A DNA stretch of 61,149 nt, taken from positions 1 through 61,149 of the forward strand of contig CASEYR010000005.1 in assembly GCA_949292205.1 (NCBI GenBank). The letters run 5' to 3'. Shown here piece by piece: positions 47,314 through 55,169 of the stretch. The position numbers and the translations under genes are program-made. The first letter of the stretch is position 1, and each line of letters begins with the position of its first letter. The notes beneath the pieces were generated by a model. That model worked only from the letters and a program-made list of their open reading frames with translations, was not told the DNA's origin and ran no database searches. The stretch is from an uncultured Alphaproteobacteria bacterium (lineage in GTDB: Bacteria; Pseudomonadota; Alphaproteobacteria; CAAHEQ01; UBA3637).

Positions 47314-47338
47314 TATATGTCATAAGTTGACGTATATA
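47314..47338. promoter_or_regulatory. Operator copy 1 (WYL-type candidate)
   Basis: TATATGTCA-TAAGT-TGACGTATA, an almost perfect inverted repeat with a 5-bp spacer, about 150 nt before the gene at 47484. The TTGACG at its right side may double as a -35. The same motif recurs at 49078-49098 and 55138-55160. Confidence 0.6.
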
Positions 47339-47483
47339 CGATTTATGCTGTTCATATCATCAGATAAAAAGATGTCTGAACGGATACAAAAAAGATTTCA
47401 TATACTTGCTTATGGATCATAGGAATGTTGACATCGATACAAAGATATAATGGGAAGTTTATTAACAAAGGGACCGATAATCC

Positions 47484-48356
47484 ATGATAACCAAAGAGAA
47501 AAAAGAAAAAATATTAGAACAATGTGAACGAAGGTGCCAAACCAGGCTGACGCAAAAGGCTTTTAGAAATATATTGGGATATATGGCCGATGATTTTCTA
47601 ACCCTGATCTGTTTTATGGTTGCTTATCGGAAATATCCGTATCATTTGGCCTACATGCGTTTTATCTTTGCTTTGCAATTTTTTGATTCTGCCATCTGTA
47701 AAAATAAAGCCCGACTGATAGAAGAATACTTTTTTGATCATATTGAAACGGAAGACGAGTTTTGGGACCGTCATTTACGTCACCGCTACCAAGCCCTCAA
47801 AGAGCCTTGGGATAAAGATAATACGGATCGTTATATTCGGGATAAAGAGGTTCCTCTTTACCTGTCAGAAGATATTTGTAAAAACGTTATGTTGTTTTTA
47901 AAACTGTTTATAACGGCGGTCAAATACCCGGACCGGTTTCTTTGGACGGATACCGATTTATGGCACTATGCGTGCGAGTATCTGCTTATGGATGATCGGG
48001 AAATGAGATGGTGGATTTTCGGCCCGAACGGACATAATTTATTGAATTTAATTGATGGGAAAAAGGATGATATCCACATCATTTCTACCGAACAATTTAA
48101 GAGTATTGATGGATATCAAAAATTATTTAATCACTTTCACGTGATTGCCCCACGTGTACAGATGCCAATCCATTTCCACGCGCCCGCCGGCGGTGAACTT
48201 AACCGTCAACGTGCCGTCCTTATTTTTGGTCATCGTTTGGGTCGGGTGGAAAAGATAATGCGATGCTTCCTCGGCCGTCTCGGCATCAAACAACCATTCT
48301 ACTTCGGCCGGCTCTTCCTGAAACACACCGAAAGATTTTTCGGCATATTTTTTTAG
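47484..48356 (+). CDS. Hypothetical protein, left-most island gene
   Basis: 290 aa, family unknown to me. The first 210 residues look helical and rich in aromatic and charged residues (LTLICFMVAYRKYPYHLAYM, CEYLLMDDREMRWWIFGPNG). The last 75 or so residues lie antisense to the C-terminal WYL-protein codons and have a different, His/Arg-rich composition (MPIHFHAPAG). I think the original end was near 48122 and that a deletion or rearrangement removed the stop. RBS: AAAGGG, 9-10 nt before ATG. Operator copy 1 lies upstream. The 230 bases before it hold only regulatory sequence. Confidence 0.55.
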   Translation: MITKEKKEKILEQCERRCQTRLTQKAFRNILGYMADDFLTLICFMVAYRKYPYHLAYMRFIFALQFFDSAICKNKARLIEEYFFDHIETEDEFWDRHLRHRYQALKEPWDKDNTDRYIRDKEVPLYLSEDICKNVMLFLKLFITAVKYPDRFLWTDTDLWHYACEYLLMDDREMRWWIFGPNGHNLLNLIDGKKDDIHIISTEQFKSIDGYQKLFNHFHVIAPRVQMPIHFHAPAGGELNRQRAVLIFGHRLGRVEKIMRCFLGRLGIKQPFYFGRLFLKHTERFFGIFF

Positions 48357-49058
48357 GGAGAAATCCTTCGGAAACACGAATGTATCCGGCAAAATATCAA
48401 CGCTTCGAATATTCGTTAAAATAAAATTATGAGCGGCATCCCCGAAATACCCGTCCGAATGATGTGCCACCAAATAATGATTCCTGTCCCCATATAAAAA
48501 ACCATAGGGATCAACAACATTCACACCGGTCTTTTTACTGTTTTTATTGAAATAGCGTATTTTAACTTGATGGCAACTTAAAATCGCCTCCCGAAGAGGC
48601 CGAATAATGTCGGGTGCGATTTGGATTTTAGGCCCCGGACGACAGGCAATCCCCTCCGCCCGCATTAACTCTTCGGCATCCGGCTCTATCCGACGATAGG
48701 TTTCATGCTTAATAGACGCCTTTATTTTTTCAATAATCCCTTCCAATAGTGTTGCTTTGTCGGCTAAATGACTTTTAATCAAGGCCTCTTTTGCTATATG
48801 AAGACAAGACAATTCTTCGGCCGTGAATTGGATTAAGTCTTTTAATGTCCCTTGCGGAATATACCACCGTTTTTTGCGGTCGTCCGAAACGGCTTCTTCG
48901 GCTTGCGGAAAGCGGTATAAAATCAAGTCCCGCATGCGTTCGGCCGTTCGGCGGGAAACGTCAAAACGATCCATAATATCACGGATGGCAACACCGTCTC
49001 GGGATGATTGCATCCAAATCGCCAAGTCAAGCAGGTTTTCCGTTTTTTCATAAGACAT
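48123..49058 (-). CDS. WYL-domain transcriptional regulator
   Basis: 311 aa. The N-terminal winged HTH is GVAIRDIMDRFDVSRRTAER, with a middle helical linker. The WYL domain (residues about 150-235) has the expected VNVVDPYGFLYGDRNHYLVA. A C-terminal WCX-like domain ends GGRVEMDWHLY. Regulators of this type (for example BrxR and CapW) repress phage-defence operons and are thought to sense nucleic acid or nucleotides through the WYL pocket. The operator lying between its own -35 and -10 suggests autorepression. The RBS is AAGGAG. Confidence 0.88.
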   Translation of the reverse strand: MSYEKTENLLDLAIWMQSSRDGVAIRDIMDRFDVSRRTAERMRDLILYRFPQAEEAVSDDRKKRWYIPQGTLKDLIQFTAEELSCLHIAKEALIKSHLADKATLLEGIIEKIKASIKHETYRRIEPDAEELMRAEGIACRPGPKIQIAPDIIRPLREAILSCHQVKIRYFNKNSKKTGVNVVDPYGFLYGDRNHYLVAHHSDGYFGDAAHNFILTNIRSVDILPDTFVFPKDFSLKKYAEKSFGVFQEEPAEVEWLFDAETAEEASHYLFHPTQTMTKNKDGTLTVKFTAGGRVEMDWHLYTWGNHVKVIK

Positions 49059-49075
49059 GATGAGCTCCTTTTTTT

Positions 49076-49103
49076 ATTATATGTCAAATAATGGCGTAGT
49101 CAA
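49076..49103 (-). promoter_or_regulatory. Promoter of the WYL regulator
   Basis: Minus strand: TTGACT (49103-49098), 16-nt spacer, TATAAT (49081-49076), about 20 nt before the start codon. Confidence 0.7.
49078..49098. promoter_or_regulatory. Operator copy 2, between -35 and -10 of the WYL gene
   Basis: TATATGTCA-AATAA-TGGCGTA on the plus strand. It fills the spacer of the WYL promoter, so a bound repressor would exclude RNA polymerase. It also lies 70 nt before the divergent ADP-ribosylglycohydrolase gene. Confidence 0.65.
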
Positions 49104-49167
49104 GGAGTATTTTAAGCTTTATTCAAAAGGAATATATATTATATCACTATAAACAAAGGGAGATACT

Positions 49168-49998
49168 ATGTTGGGAGCTATAATTGGCGATATTGTCGGA
49201 TCCCGTTTTGAATTTGCCAACATCAAAACAAAAGATTTTCAACTATTTGATGAACGTTGTGATTTTACGGATGATTCCGTCCTAACTTTGGCGGTGACAT
49301 GTGCTTTATTAGATTCCAAACCGGATTACTCAAATTTAAGTCGCCAAGCAATCGGATATATGCGTCGTTTAGGTCGAGATTTATATCCGGAAGGACGAGG
49401 ATACGGGGGTATGTTTCGACAATGGTTGCTATCTGATAATCCTCGACCGTATAACAGTTGGGGTAACGGTGCCGCCATGCGTGTCAGCCCGTGCGGCTTT
49501 TTCGGTCGGGATATTGCCGAGGTCAAACTGTTATCGCGACGCGTTACCGAAATAACGCATAATCATCCGGAGGGCCTAAAAGGAGCCGAAGCAACGGCGG
49601 TTGCCGTCTTTTTGGCCAAAACAGGCAAAAAAATCCCCGAAATTAAGAAATATATGTGCGACCATTATTACGATATCAATTTCACATTAGCGGCCATCAG
49701 GCCGACATACCGTTTTCGCCCGTCCTGTCAAGAGACCGTGCCACAGGCATTACAAGCATTTTTTGAATCTACAAGCTATGAAGACGCTATTCGCAATGCT
49801 ATTTCTATCGGCGGGGACAGTGATACCATCGGTGCAATTACGGGCGGTATTGCCGAAGCCTATTACGGCATACCGGATGAGATAAAAACAACTGCTTTAA
49901 CGTATTTAGATGATAATTTCAAAAAAGTTCTGAAACAAGCATATCAGGTTATATCTCAAATAAACAAAAGGTTATTGAAACAAGTGTATAATATATAG
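49168..49998 (+). CDS. ADP-ribosylglycohydrolase family protein
   Basis: A 276-aa protein of the DraG/ARH fold. Metal-binding and catalytic motifs are present: GAIIGDIVGSRFEF at the start, CDFTDDSVLTLAV with the Asp pair and SIGGDSDTIGAITGGIAEAY with the second metal site. It removes ADP-ribose from proteins, DNA or small molecules; the target here is unknown. Its place in the island beside a WYL regulator suggests a role in conflict, for example reversing a phage or toxin ADP-ribosylation. RBS: GGGAG. Confidence 0.88.
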   Translation: MLGAIIGDIVGSRFEFANIKTKDFQLFDERCDFTDDSVLTLAVTCALLDSKPDYSNLSRQAIGYMRRLGRDLYPEGRGYGGMFRQWLLSDNPRPYNSWGNGAAMRVSPCGFFGRDIAEVKLLSRRVTEITHNHPEGLKGAEATAVAVFLAKTGKKIPEIKKYMCDHYYDINFTLAAIRPTYRFRPSCQETVPQALQAFFESTSYEDAIRNAISIGGDSDTIGAITGGIAEAYYGIPDEIKTTALTYLDDNFKKVLKQAYQVISQINKRLLKQVYNI

Positions 49999-50015
49999 TA
50001 ATAAGGATAATGATT

Positions 50016-50447
50016 ATGAAAATCTTGAAAAAGGTTGATGAAATCTTAGCAATAGCACAAAGACAAGGTACTATAAAAGATTTTACTTTTTATACCTTGG
50101 ATAATGAATACGCTAACCATTATCCCCACGTGCATATTTGCATTAAAAATGATGGGAAAACAAAAGGAACTCCATTAAAGAATGGATCTAATCTTCTAAG
50201 TTTGGGCTCCATCAGACTAAGACCGGATGAAAAGTATACATTGGAAAATTTAGAATTTGAAACTGTAATCAATCCAGATATTCTAACTAGTAAAAATAAA
50301 AAGATATTCATACAGTGGTTATTAGAAGAAAATAAAAGGTTTAAAGTAAAAAATTGCTTTAAATGCGTTTCTGACTATGATGATTCTAACTCTAAATATA
50401 AAGATAGAATTAAATATCAAGTATATTTAGGAGAATTACAAAAATAG
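50016..50447 (+). CDS. Hypothetical protein, AT-rich cassette gene 1
   Basis: I place the start at the second ATG (50016), 8 nt after AAGGA; the first ATG (50010) is only 2 nt from it. The 143-aa product begins MKILKKVDE and contains YPHVHICIKNDG and a C-terminal basic beta-rich part (RIKYQVYLGEL). No family recognised. Base composition drops sharply from the gene before it, marking the left edge of an AT-rich block of four small genes. Confidence 0.55.
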   Translation: MKILKKVDEILAIAQRQGTIKDFTFYTLDNEYANHYPHVHICIKNDGKTKGTPLKNGSNLLSLGSIRLRPDEKYTLENLEFETVINPDILTSKNKKIFIQWLLEENKRFKVKNCFKCVSDYDDSNSKYKDRIKYQVYLGELQK

Positions 50448-50525
50448 AAAAAGTTACTTAGATTATATGAACGGAAAATAAAAAAGGAATACTTGAGATA
50501 TCAGGCATTATCAGAGGTTTTGTTG

Positions 50526-50894
50526 ATGAAAATACTAAAAAGAATAAATATAGAAAGTGAAATATTTATTGAACATAAAGGCAGTAAAATCTTTAAGATT
50601 AAATCTAAGACTGAATTATATGGATTAATGAATAAGATGCCATTAAGACTTTTATTTGACGGTAAAACTTTATTTGCTTGGTCAGCCTTTGATTTTGATC
50701 ATAAAGAAGTAAAGGAAGTCTTAAGAGAATACAAAGAACTTAACGATAATTTCGAAGGTTTTCTTATTGAAAAAGAACATCTGGTTCCTTCACTCCAGAA
50801 AAAATCCGGCATGGTCGAAAAATTTATTAATAGATATTTTCCAAATTGTAGAATGGAAAGAGATAAAGATGGTATAATTTTGACAAGATCATGA
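50526..50894 (+). CDS. Hypothetical protein, AT-rich cassette gene 2
   Basis: Start ATG 50526 (AGAGG 8 nt upstream), giving 122 aa. A TTG start at 50493 is in frame but has no RBS. It begins MKILKRINI, like its neighbours. It is a mix of beta strands (EIFIEHKGSKIFKIKSK) and helices, ending HLVPSLQKKSGMVEKFINRY. Unknown function. Nothing in 50448-50525 besides the leader. Confidence 0.5.
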   Translation: MKILKRINIESEIFIEHKGSKIFKIKSKTELYGLMNKMPLRLLFDGKTLFAWSAFDFDHKEVKEVLREYKELNDNFEGFLIEKEHLVPSLQKKSGMVEKFINRYFPNCRMERDKDGIILTRS

Positions 50895-50945
50895 TGAAAA
50901 TATTTATTTTTATTTCATCTTATAATATAAGAAAGGAGAATTTAA

Positions 50946-51542
50946 ATGAAATATGAAGCTTTAGCTTTTAATTTAAGCAGATTATATACTTATTTAAAAG
51001 ATTCCTCAATTGATTTTTGTATTATATCTGCTTGCAGAAATTCTCAGGAGGCAACCGAGAAAGAAAATAAAGAAAAAACAGCAGAACTTGAAAAAATAAT
51101 ACGTTCCAGAGGTTGGGGATATATCCCGGTTAAAGGCGGATATATAGAAACAAGAGGAAATGAAAAAGTTGCAGTCGAGGAGGATAGCTTTATAGTTCGA
51201 AAGTTAAATAAACAAGATGCTTTAAATCTTTGTTCTAAATTTAAACAAGATGCTGTCCTTTGGAAGGATTCCAAAGGATGCCGTTATTTAGATAAAAACG
51301 GGAATCAAGTCGGAGGGTTGTTTTCGGGATTTTCACAAGAAAAAGAAGCTGTTAAGAATTATTTTACAAAAATAAAAAGAGGAAAAAGAAAATTTGCCTT
51401 TATAGCTGAAATGCAATTAAACAGTTTAGCTAGGGCATATTCTAAAAAATTAGATGAATATAAGACTTTATTTTGGAACAAAAAATTTATGGATCAATGT
51501 GCTAAGGATATGGCAAAAGGATTCGAAAATGAAAATACTTAA
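50946..51542 (+). CDS. DUF3293-like protein, AT-rich cassette gene 3
   Basis: 198 aa with a good RBS (AAGGAG). The segment SACRNSQEATEKENKEKTAE, followed by ELEKIIRSRGWGYIPVKGGY, EEDSFIVRKLNKQDAL and CSKFKQDAVLW, matches the layout of DUF3293 proteins, which also occur in phages; the function is unknown. The C-terminal third (RKFAFIAEMQLNSLARAYSK) is extra. It overlaps the next gene by 14 nt. Confidence 0.5.
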   Translation: MKYEALAFNLSRLYTYLKDSSIDFCIISACRNSQEATEKENKEKTAELEKIIRSRGWGYIPVKGGYIETRGNEKVAVEEDSFIVRKLNKQDALNLCSKFKQDAVLWKDSKGCRYLDKNGNQVGGLFSGFSQEKEAVKNYFTKIKRGKRKFAFIAEMQLNSLARAYSKKLDEYKTLFWNKKFMDQCAKDMAKGFENENT

Positions 51543-52023
51543 GTTACTAAGTGCTAAAGAAAGAAAAGATTATCTAAGAAATGAATTTATATTAGCACAA
51601 TCTCTGCCAAGAAATAAGGTTATAGGTAAAATAGAATCTATAGCAAGAGAAATTAATAAACATATTTTAAAATGCTATTTAGAAGGAAAAGATGGTCCGC
51701 ATTGGAATCATTGGATAAGAGATGAAATTAGCACTTGGTTCCAAAAGATTAATACCTTAACTTGTAAGCATAATAATAAACCTTTAGAAGCTGATAAAAT
51801 TAAAGAAATTTTTACAGAGGAAGATTTAGATTCCCCTTTAAATTTAAAGAAAATTGAGAAATATGTTGCTCAAGCAGAGAATCTAAAACAAAAAGAAGAA
51901 TCTGGAGAAAAACTTTGGAAAAGGTTTGATGCTTTTTATTCGGAAATTTGTCCTCTTATAAGTAATTCTGGGGATTTAAGTCTAGAAAATATAAGAAAAT
52001 TAATAATAAAACATTTTTGTTAA
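51529..52023 (+). CDS. Hypothetical protein, AT-rich cassette gene 4
   Basis: Start ATG 51529, 7 nt after AAAGG; the in-frame ATG at 51454 lies deep in the previous gene. 164 aa, beginning MKILKLLSAKERKDYLRNEF and largely alpha-helical. No family recognised. It is the last of the AT-rich block. Confidence 0.5.
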   Translation: MKILKLLSAKERKDYLRNEFILAQSLPRNKVIGKIESIAREINKHILKCYLEGKDGPHWNHWIRDEISTWFQKINTLTCKHNNKPLEADKIKEIFTEEDLDSPLNLKKIEKYVAQAENLKQKEESGEKLWKRFDAFYSEICPLISNSGDLSLENIRKLIIKHFC

Positions 52024-52088
52024 TTTTGCTGAGTTTAAAATGCGACTGAACTTTAACTCCTGCTCGCTTAGGCATAAAAGCAGTTAAA

Positions 52089-52205
52089 TGGTATAACAAT
52101 CACCTTATTCCAACATTTGTCAAAGCATTAGTTTAGGCAAGAGATAAAGGGAGGTGTATTAAGTGTGGTTCTGATAAAAACATCATTTATTCTCCGATAA
52201 TTTTT
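52089..52205 (+). pseudogene. Decayed HNH endonuclease fragment
   Basis: One plus-strand frame reads WYNNHLIPTFVKALV, a stop, then ARDKGRCIKCGSDKNIIYSP, continuing IIFF. This follows the common HNH layout (IPxxVKxxVxxRDKGRCVKCGSxxNLxxDHIIP), including the CxxC pair. It has an internal TAG (52134-52136), YSP where DH is required, and no downstream remainder. It runs into the 3' end of the gene at 52187. No intact flanking HNH sequence was found. Confidence 0.55.
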
Positions 52206-52687
52206 TTTATGGCTTCCTCCCTGTCAAAGCGGATATACATGTCGCCCCAATCGTCCCAAATGTTTGTTTCAATCTCAAACAATAAAATCATTGTCGGCCA
52301 ACCTTGACCCTCAAAGCATATCTGATTCAAAGAATGATTATCCGGCCCCAAACCGACCGCTTCTTCTCCCTTTTCAACGGCATTAGAAAAGATTTTTACA
52401 ATAACGTTTTCGGGATTTCCCGTTTCCGCATCACACAGGAAATGAAGTGTCGTAATCTTTCGGTCGGTATTTTTTAAAAATTGAACAGCCTCTTGATAAA
52501 CACAAATACTTTCTTCCTCCAATGAATCCTTTTTCTCACACGATATTTTAACACATCGTTCCGTTCTATACAAAGAGCAAGCTAACATCGGTTTCATATA
52601 ACGAAAAAGACACTCACTTTCTTCACCTTTCGGGAATAACTGATGATACAATGCTTTCATCTGTACTTTGTTCAAATATTCAATCAT
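52187..52687 (-). CDS. Hypothetical protein downstream of doc
   Basis: 166 aa, soluble, family unknown. It is rich in acidic residues (ESECLFRYMKPMLACSLYRT, KKDSLEEESICVYQEAVQFL), ends in IRFDREEAIKKIIGE and contains several Cys. Its start overlaps the stop of the doc-like gene by 1 nt, so it is co-translated with it, but it does not look like a toxin or antitoxin I know. The base composition is that of the doc gene, not of the AT-rich block. Confidence 0.6.
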   Translation of the reverse strand: MIEYLNKVQMKALYHQLFPKGEESECLFRYMKPMLACSLYRTERCVKISCEKKDSLEEESICVYQEAVQFLKNTDRKITTLHFLCDAETGNPENVIVKIFSNAVEKGEEAVGLGPDNHSLNQICFEGQGWPTMILLFEIETNIWDDWGDMYIRFDREEAIKKIIGE

Positions 52688-53070
52688 TATATCTTCCTTT
52701 CAGTGTGTCGTTTTAACCAATCGGCAAAATCCCTTTGTGAAAGGGAAGAATCCGCCAAAGCCATTATAACCCGATATTTTTCCTGCCATTCGGTCCTTAT
52801 ATCCGCACCGTTCAACATTAAACAAAGCCGACAGGCAATATACGCAATCCGCTTATTCCCGTCAATAAAGGCATGATTTTTGATAAGGCCGAAGGCATAT
52901 TCACCAGCGATATCACAAATATCTGCTTGCGGTTCATAAATCCGGCGATTAGCCGCCCGACCGACAGCCGAATCCAACAAATCCTCATCCCGAATACCGA
53001 AAGGTGTTCCGAATGTTTCGGCTTGTAAACGGGCTACCCCGATTAAAGTATCTTTGGCAATCAGTTTCAT
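52687..53070 (-). CDS. doc: Doc-like toxin (Fic fold)
   Basis: A 127-aa Fic/Doc protein. The active-site loop is HAFIDGNKR, in the position of the HPFxDGNKR of P1 Doc with Ala replacing Pro, and the flanking helices are GEYAFGLIKN and IAYIACRLCLMLNG. P1 Doc phosphorylates EF-Tu; whether this one does is unknown. A 37-aa gene overlaps its start by 4 nt and is the likely antitoxin. Confidence 0.85.
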   Translation of the reverse strand: MKLIAKDTLIGVARLQAETFGTPFGIRDEDLLDSAVGRAANRRIYEPQADICDIAGEYAFGLIKNHAFIDGNKRIAYIACRLCLMLNGADIRTEWQEKYRVIMALADSSLSQRDFADWLKRHTERKI

Positions 53071-53180
53071 TTAGCAAGCTCCGCCAATAAGTCCGCATCC
53101 TCTTGCATAATACGGGTGATAAACAGCCATTCCTCATTCATTTCGACCGTCAAAATATCTTGTTCTGTCGTCATCGGCAT
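53067..53180 (-). CDS. Short acidic putative antitoxin of the Doc-like toxin
   Basis: 37 codons (MPMTTEQDILTVEMNEEWLF, then TRIMQEDADLLAELAK) with a TGA overlapping the toxin ATG in an ATGA junction. An in-frame ATG at 53174 has the better RBS spacing (AAAGG). The protein is very acidic and helical but much smaller than Phd (73 aa), with no DNA-binding half visible. The role is assigned from position only. Confidence 0.5.
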   Translation of the reverse strand: MPMTTEQDILTVEMNEEWLFITRIMQEDADLLAELAK

Positions 53181-53228
53181 ACCTTTTTATTCATCATAAT
53201 AACACATGAGCTGAAACTCAACGAAAAT

Positions 53229-53810
53229 TTACAACTTATATCGGATGGTTGTCAGCTCCAACACGAAAAAAGACAGTTGATTAAATTTCTTTTTTCGATA
53301 CAGCAACTTATCACCGTCATAAGAGACCAATACAATTTCAAAGAGCAACGGCGGCGCTCCGGCAATCGTATAAAAAGTAGCAATATGTTGAACGGCATTA
53401 AATACTTTTCGGTTTTTAAGTGTTTGCGGATCAAATGTAAAAATCAATTTTTTCGTCTGTGTTTTTTTAACGGAAAAGTGCGTATCAAAAACGGGTTGCT
53501 TCCAATCCAGCCGGACAAATCCCTCCCGAAAACCTTGCAGGCGGGCATTATGCTGATAGCGTGCCGGATTTTTTAAACGGCGTTTTAAAGGTAAATCCGT
53601 ATCCGAACTGAGCGTCGGCAGATACCAATTCGCATCCGGCGTGATCCAACCGCCCCACACATTCATTTCAAACAAAAAAGGCAAAAAACCTTTATAGAGT
53701 TTTTTAAAAGGTCTTTGCGACAACTCTTTTTCATCCAAATCGGACAAATAAGTAACCACCTCTTTGGGTAACTTTGGAAATTGTCGCAAAAAATCTTTTA
53801 AATCATTCAT
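53229..53810 (-). CDS. Hypothetical partner of the PD-(D/E)XK gene
   Basis: I use ATG 53810, 7 nt after the upstream stop; a start at 53861 would overlap that gene by 44 nt. 193 aa, soluble. The regions FLPFLFEMNVWGGWITPDAN, GFREGFVRLDWKQPVFD and THFSVKKTQTKKLIFTFDPQ suggest a beta-rich fold. No family recognised. The tight spacing implies it works with the nuclease-like protein. Confidence 0.6.
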   Translation of the reverse strand: MNDLKDFLRQFPKLPKEVVTYLSDLDEKELSQRPFKKLYKGFLPFLFEMNVWGGWITPDANWYLPTLSSDTDLPLKRRLKNPARYQHNARLQGFREGFVRLDWKQPVFDTHFSVKKTQTKKLIFTFDPQTLKNRKVFNAVQHIATFYTIAGAPPLLFEIVLVSYDGDKLLYRKKKFNQLSFFVLELTTIRYKL

Positions 53811-53817
53811 GGTTATG

Positions 53818-55089
53818 CTATTCTTTCTTGTGATTAAAGAGAGATTGTTTTTCGTCTTCATTTAATGTTTTTAACTTTTTAACCGGTTCAAGGCTTTCTA
53901 TTTTCTTAAAAATGTTTTCCCAATCCGGTTGCTCTTTTCCTTTATTTAGTTCTGTTTTATAAAGACATGTATATTTTTGACTATTATGATTTTTCACTTT
54001 CAGTTGCAAAACTTTTTCCATATTTTCTATCACCGCTTTTCTGTCTGTTTCCTCTTTTAACGGATATAGGTATAACAATAACTTTAATGATTTTTTCTGA
54101 GCGGTACAATATTCCAATGTGAAATATAAAAATTGTTGCTTCCCGTTTTGAGAGAATTCCTTATTCGCAATATTTTCGGGGTAAAAATGGCAGCGGTATA
54201 TATCTCCCTCCCGTGTCACCCAAGGTTTCGCCCAATCGGAAGAATTCTTCAAACACTTTAAAAACACATCAAAAATAACTTCATCGTTAAACATCTCTAA
54301 AATAGAGTTGTATTCCTTATCCAATTTATTGTGGGGATCTTTATTGCGAATCCATTTAATCAGAGATTCCCGATGCTTCTGGTTTGATAAAACAGCATTT
54401 TTTAGTTTGACAATTTCATCATCGGGACTTTCTCCTTCAATAATATTTTTATAATCTTGAATAACGTGTTTGATATACGGTGCCATGGAATCCCTGCGAC
54501 ATTTTAAAATCACATCCAATAAATCATTGATTTTATCATAGGTTAAATTTTCCCATCCTTTGGTATCATCTTTATCCCAAGGTGTCGGCGTCAATAAAAG
54601 ATAAGATTTTTCCGCATCTTTAAAACGTTCCCGAATATTCTGACCATTCGCCGTTGCCTCATCATTTTCTATCCAATCCCTGGTATCATCCAATTGATTG
54701 TTATTTTCCCCGCATTGACGCTTATTCTCTATAAGAATAACATAATTTTTATTCCGGACCTGATACTCAATCATAATATCAATAAGATGTTTTTTCTTTG
54801 CTTTCTTATTTTCAATAGAAAACTCACGCTCAACCGTTGGTTCTGATAAATTCCCTAAATGAATTTCTTTAAATCTATCCTCTTCAACAATTTCTTCTAA
54901 AAACAACTTTAAAAAGATATCTCCGAGGCCATGACTTTCTTTCGGATCTAACAACCATGCCAAAAAATTGGAATGGCGAATTTCGTAATTTTCCAAAGAT
55001 AATACTTTAAAAATGTTAAACTTGTTTATATACGCATTTAGTTTTCTGAATTCGGCAGATGTGATAAGAGCTTTTAATCCGGTGTCCAT
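53818..55089 (-). CDS. PD-(D/E)XK nuclease superfamily protein
   Basis: 423 aa. Near the N-terminus is ENYEIRHSNFLAWLLDPKES, followed by HGLGD. The nuclease core follows as KKHLIDIMIEYQVRNKNYVI with LIENK: the Asp of LIDIMI and the Glu-Lys of IENK give the D-x(n)-E-x-K pattern. The layout fits the PDDEXK_4 family, seen in phage-defence neighbourhoods (from memory). About 240 residues of unassigned C-terminal sequence could be a sensor or target domain. RBS: AAGGAG. Operator copy 3 lies 50-70 nt upstream. Confidence 0.75.
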   Translation of the reverse strand: MDTGLKALITSAEFRKLNAYINKFNIFKVLSLENYEIRHSNFLAWLLDPKESHGLGDIFLKLFLEEIVEEDRFKEIHLGNLSEPTVEREFSIENKKAKKKHLIDIMIEYQVRNKNYVILIENKRQCGENNNQLDDTRDWIENDEATANGQNIRERFKDAEKSYLLLTPTPWDKDDTKGWENLTYDKINDLLDVILKCRRDSMAPYIKHVIQDYKNIIEGESPDDEIVKLKNAVLSNQKHRESLIKWIRNKDPHNKLDKEYNSILEMFNDEVIFDVFLKCLKNSSDWAKPWVTREGDIYRCHFYPENIANKEFSQNGKQQFLYFTLEYCTAQKKSLKLLLYLYPLKEETDRKAVIENMEKVLQLKVKNHNSQKYTCLYKTELNKGKEQPDWENIFKKIESLEPVKKLKTLNEDEKQSLFNHKKE

Positions 55090-55137
55090 TTAATTCTCCT
55101 TTTCTTGATAAAACACACAATCATCATTATACACAGA

Positions 55138-55160
55138 CATATGTCAAAAAATGACGCATC
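55138..55160. promoter_or_regulatory. Operator copy 3, between the nuclease-like gene and the structured RNA
   Basis: CATATGTCA-AAAAA-TGACGCATC on the plus strand. It lies 49 nt upstream of the PD-(D/E)XK start and 10 nt before the TATAAT of the structured region, so one bound dimer could control both. Confidence 0.6.
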
Positions 55161-55169
55161 ATAACTCTA

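Noticed and set aside
55126-55147. TTGACA and TATAAT upstream of the PD-(D/E)XK gene as a promoter
   Set aside because: On the minus strand the boxes are 10 bp apart, too close for a normal sigma70 promoter. The TTGACA is part of operator copy 3. A promoter exists somewhere here but I cannot place it.
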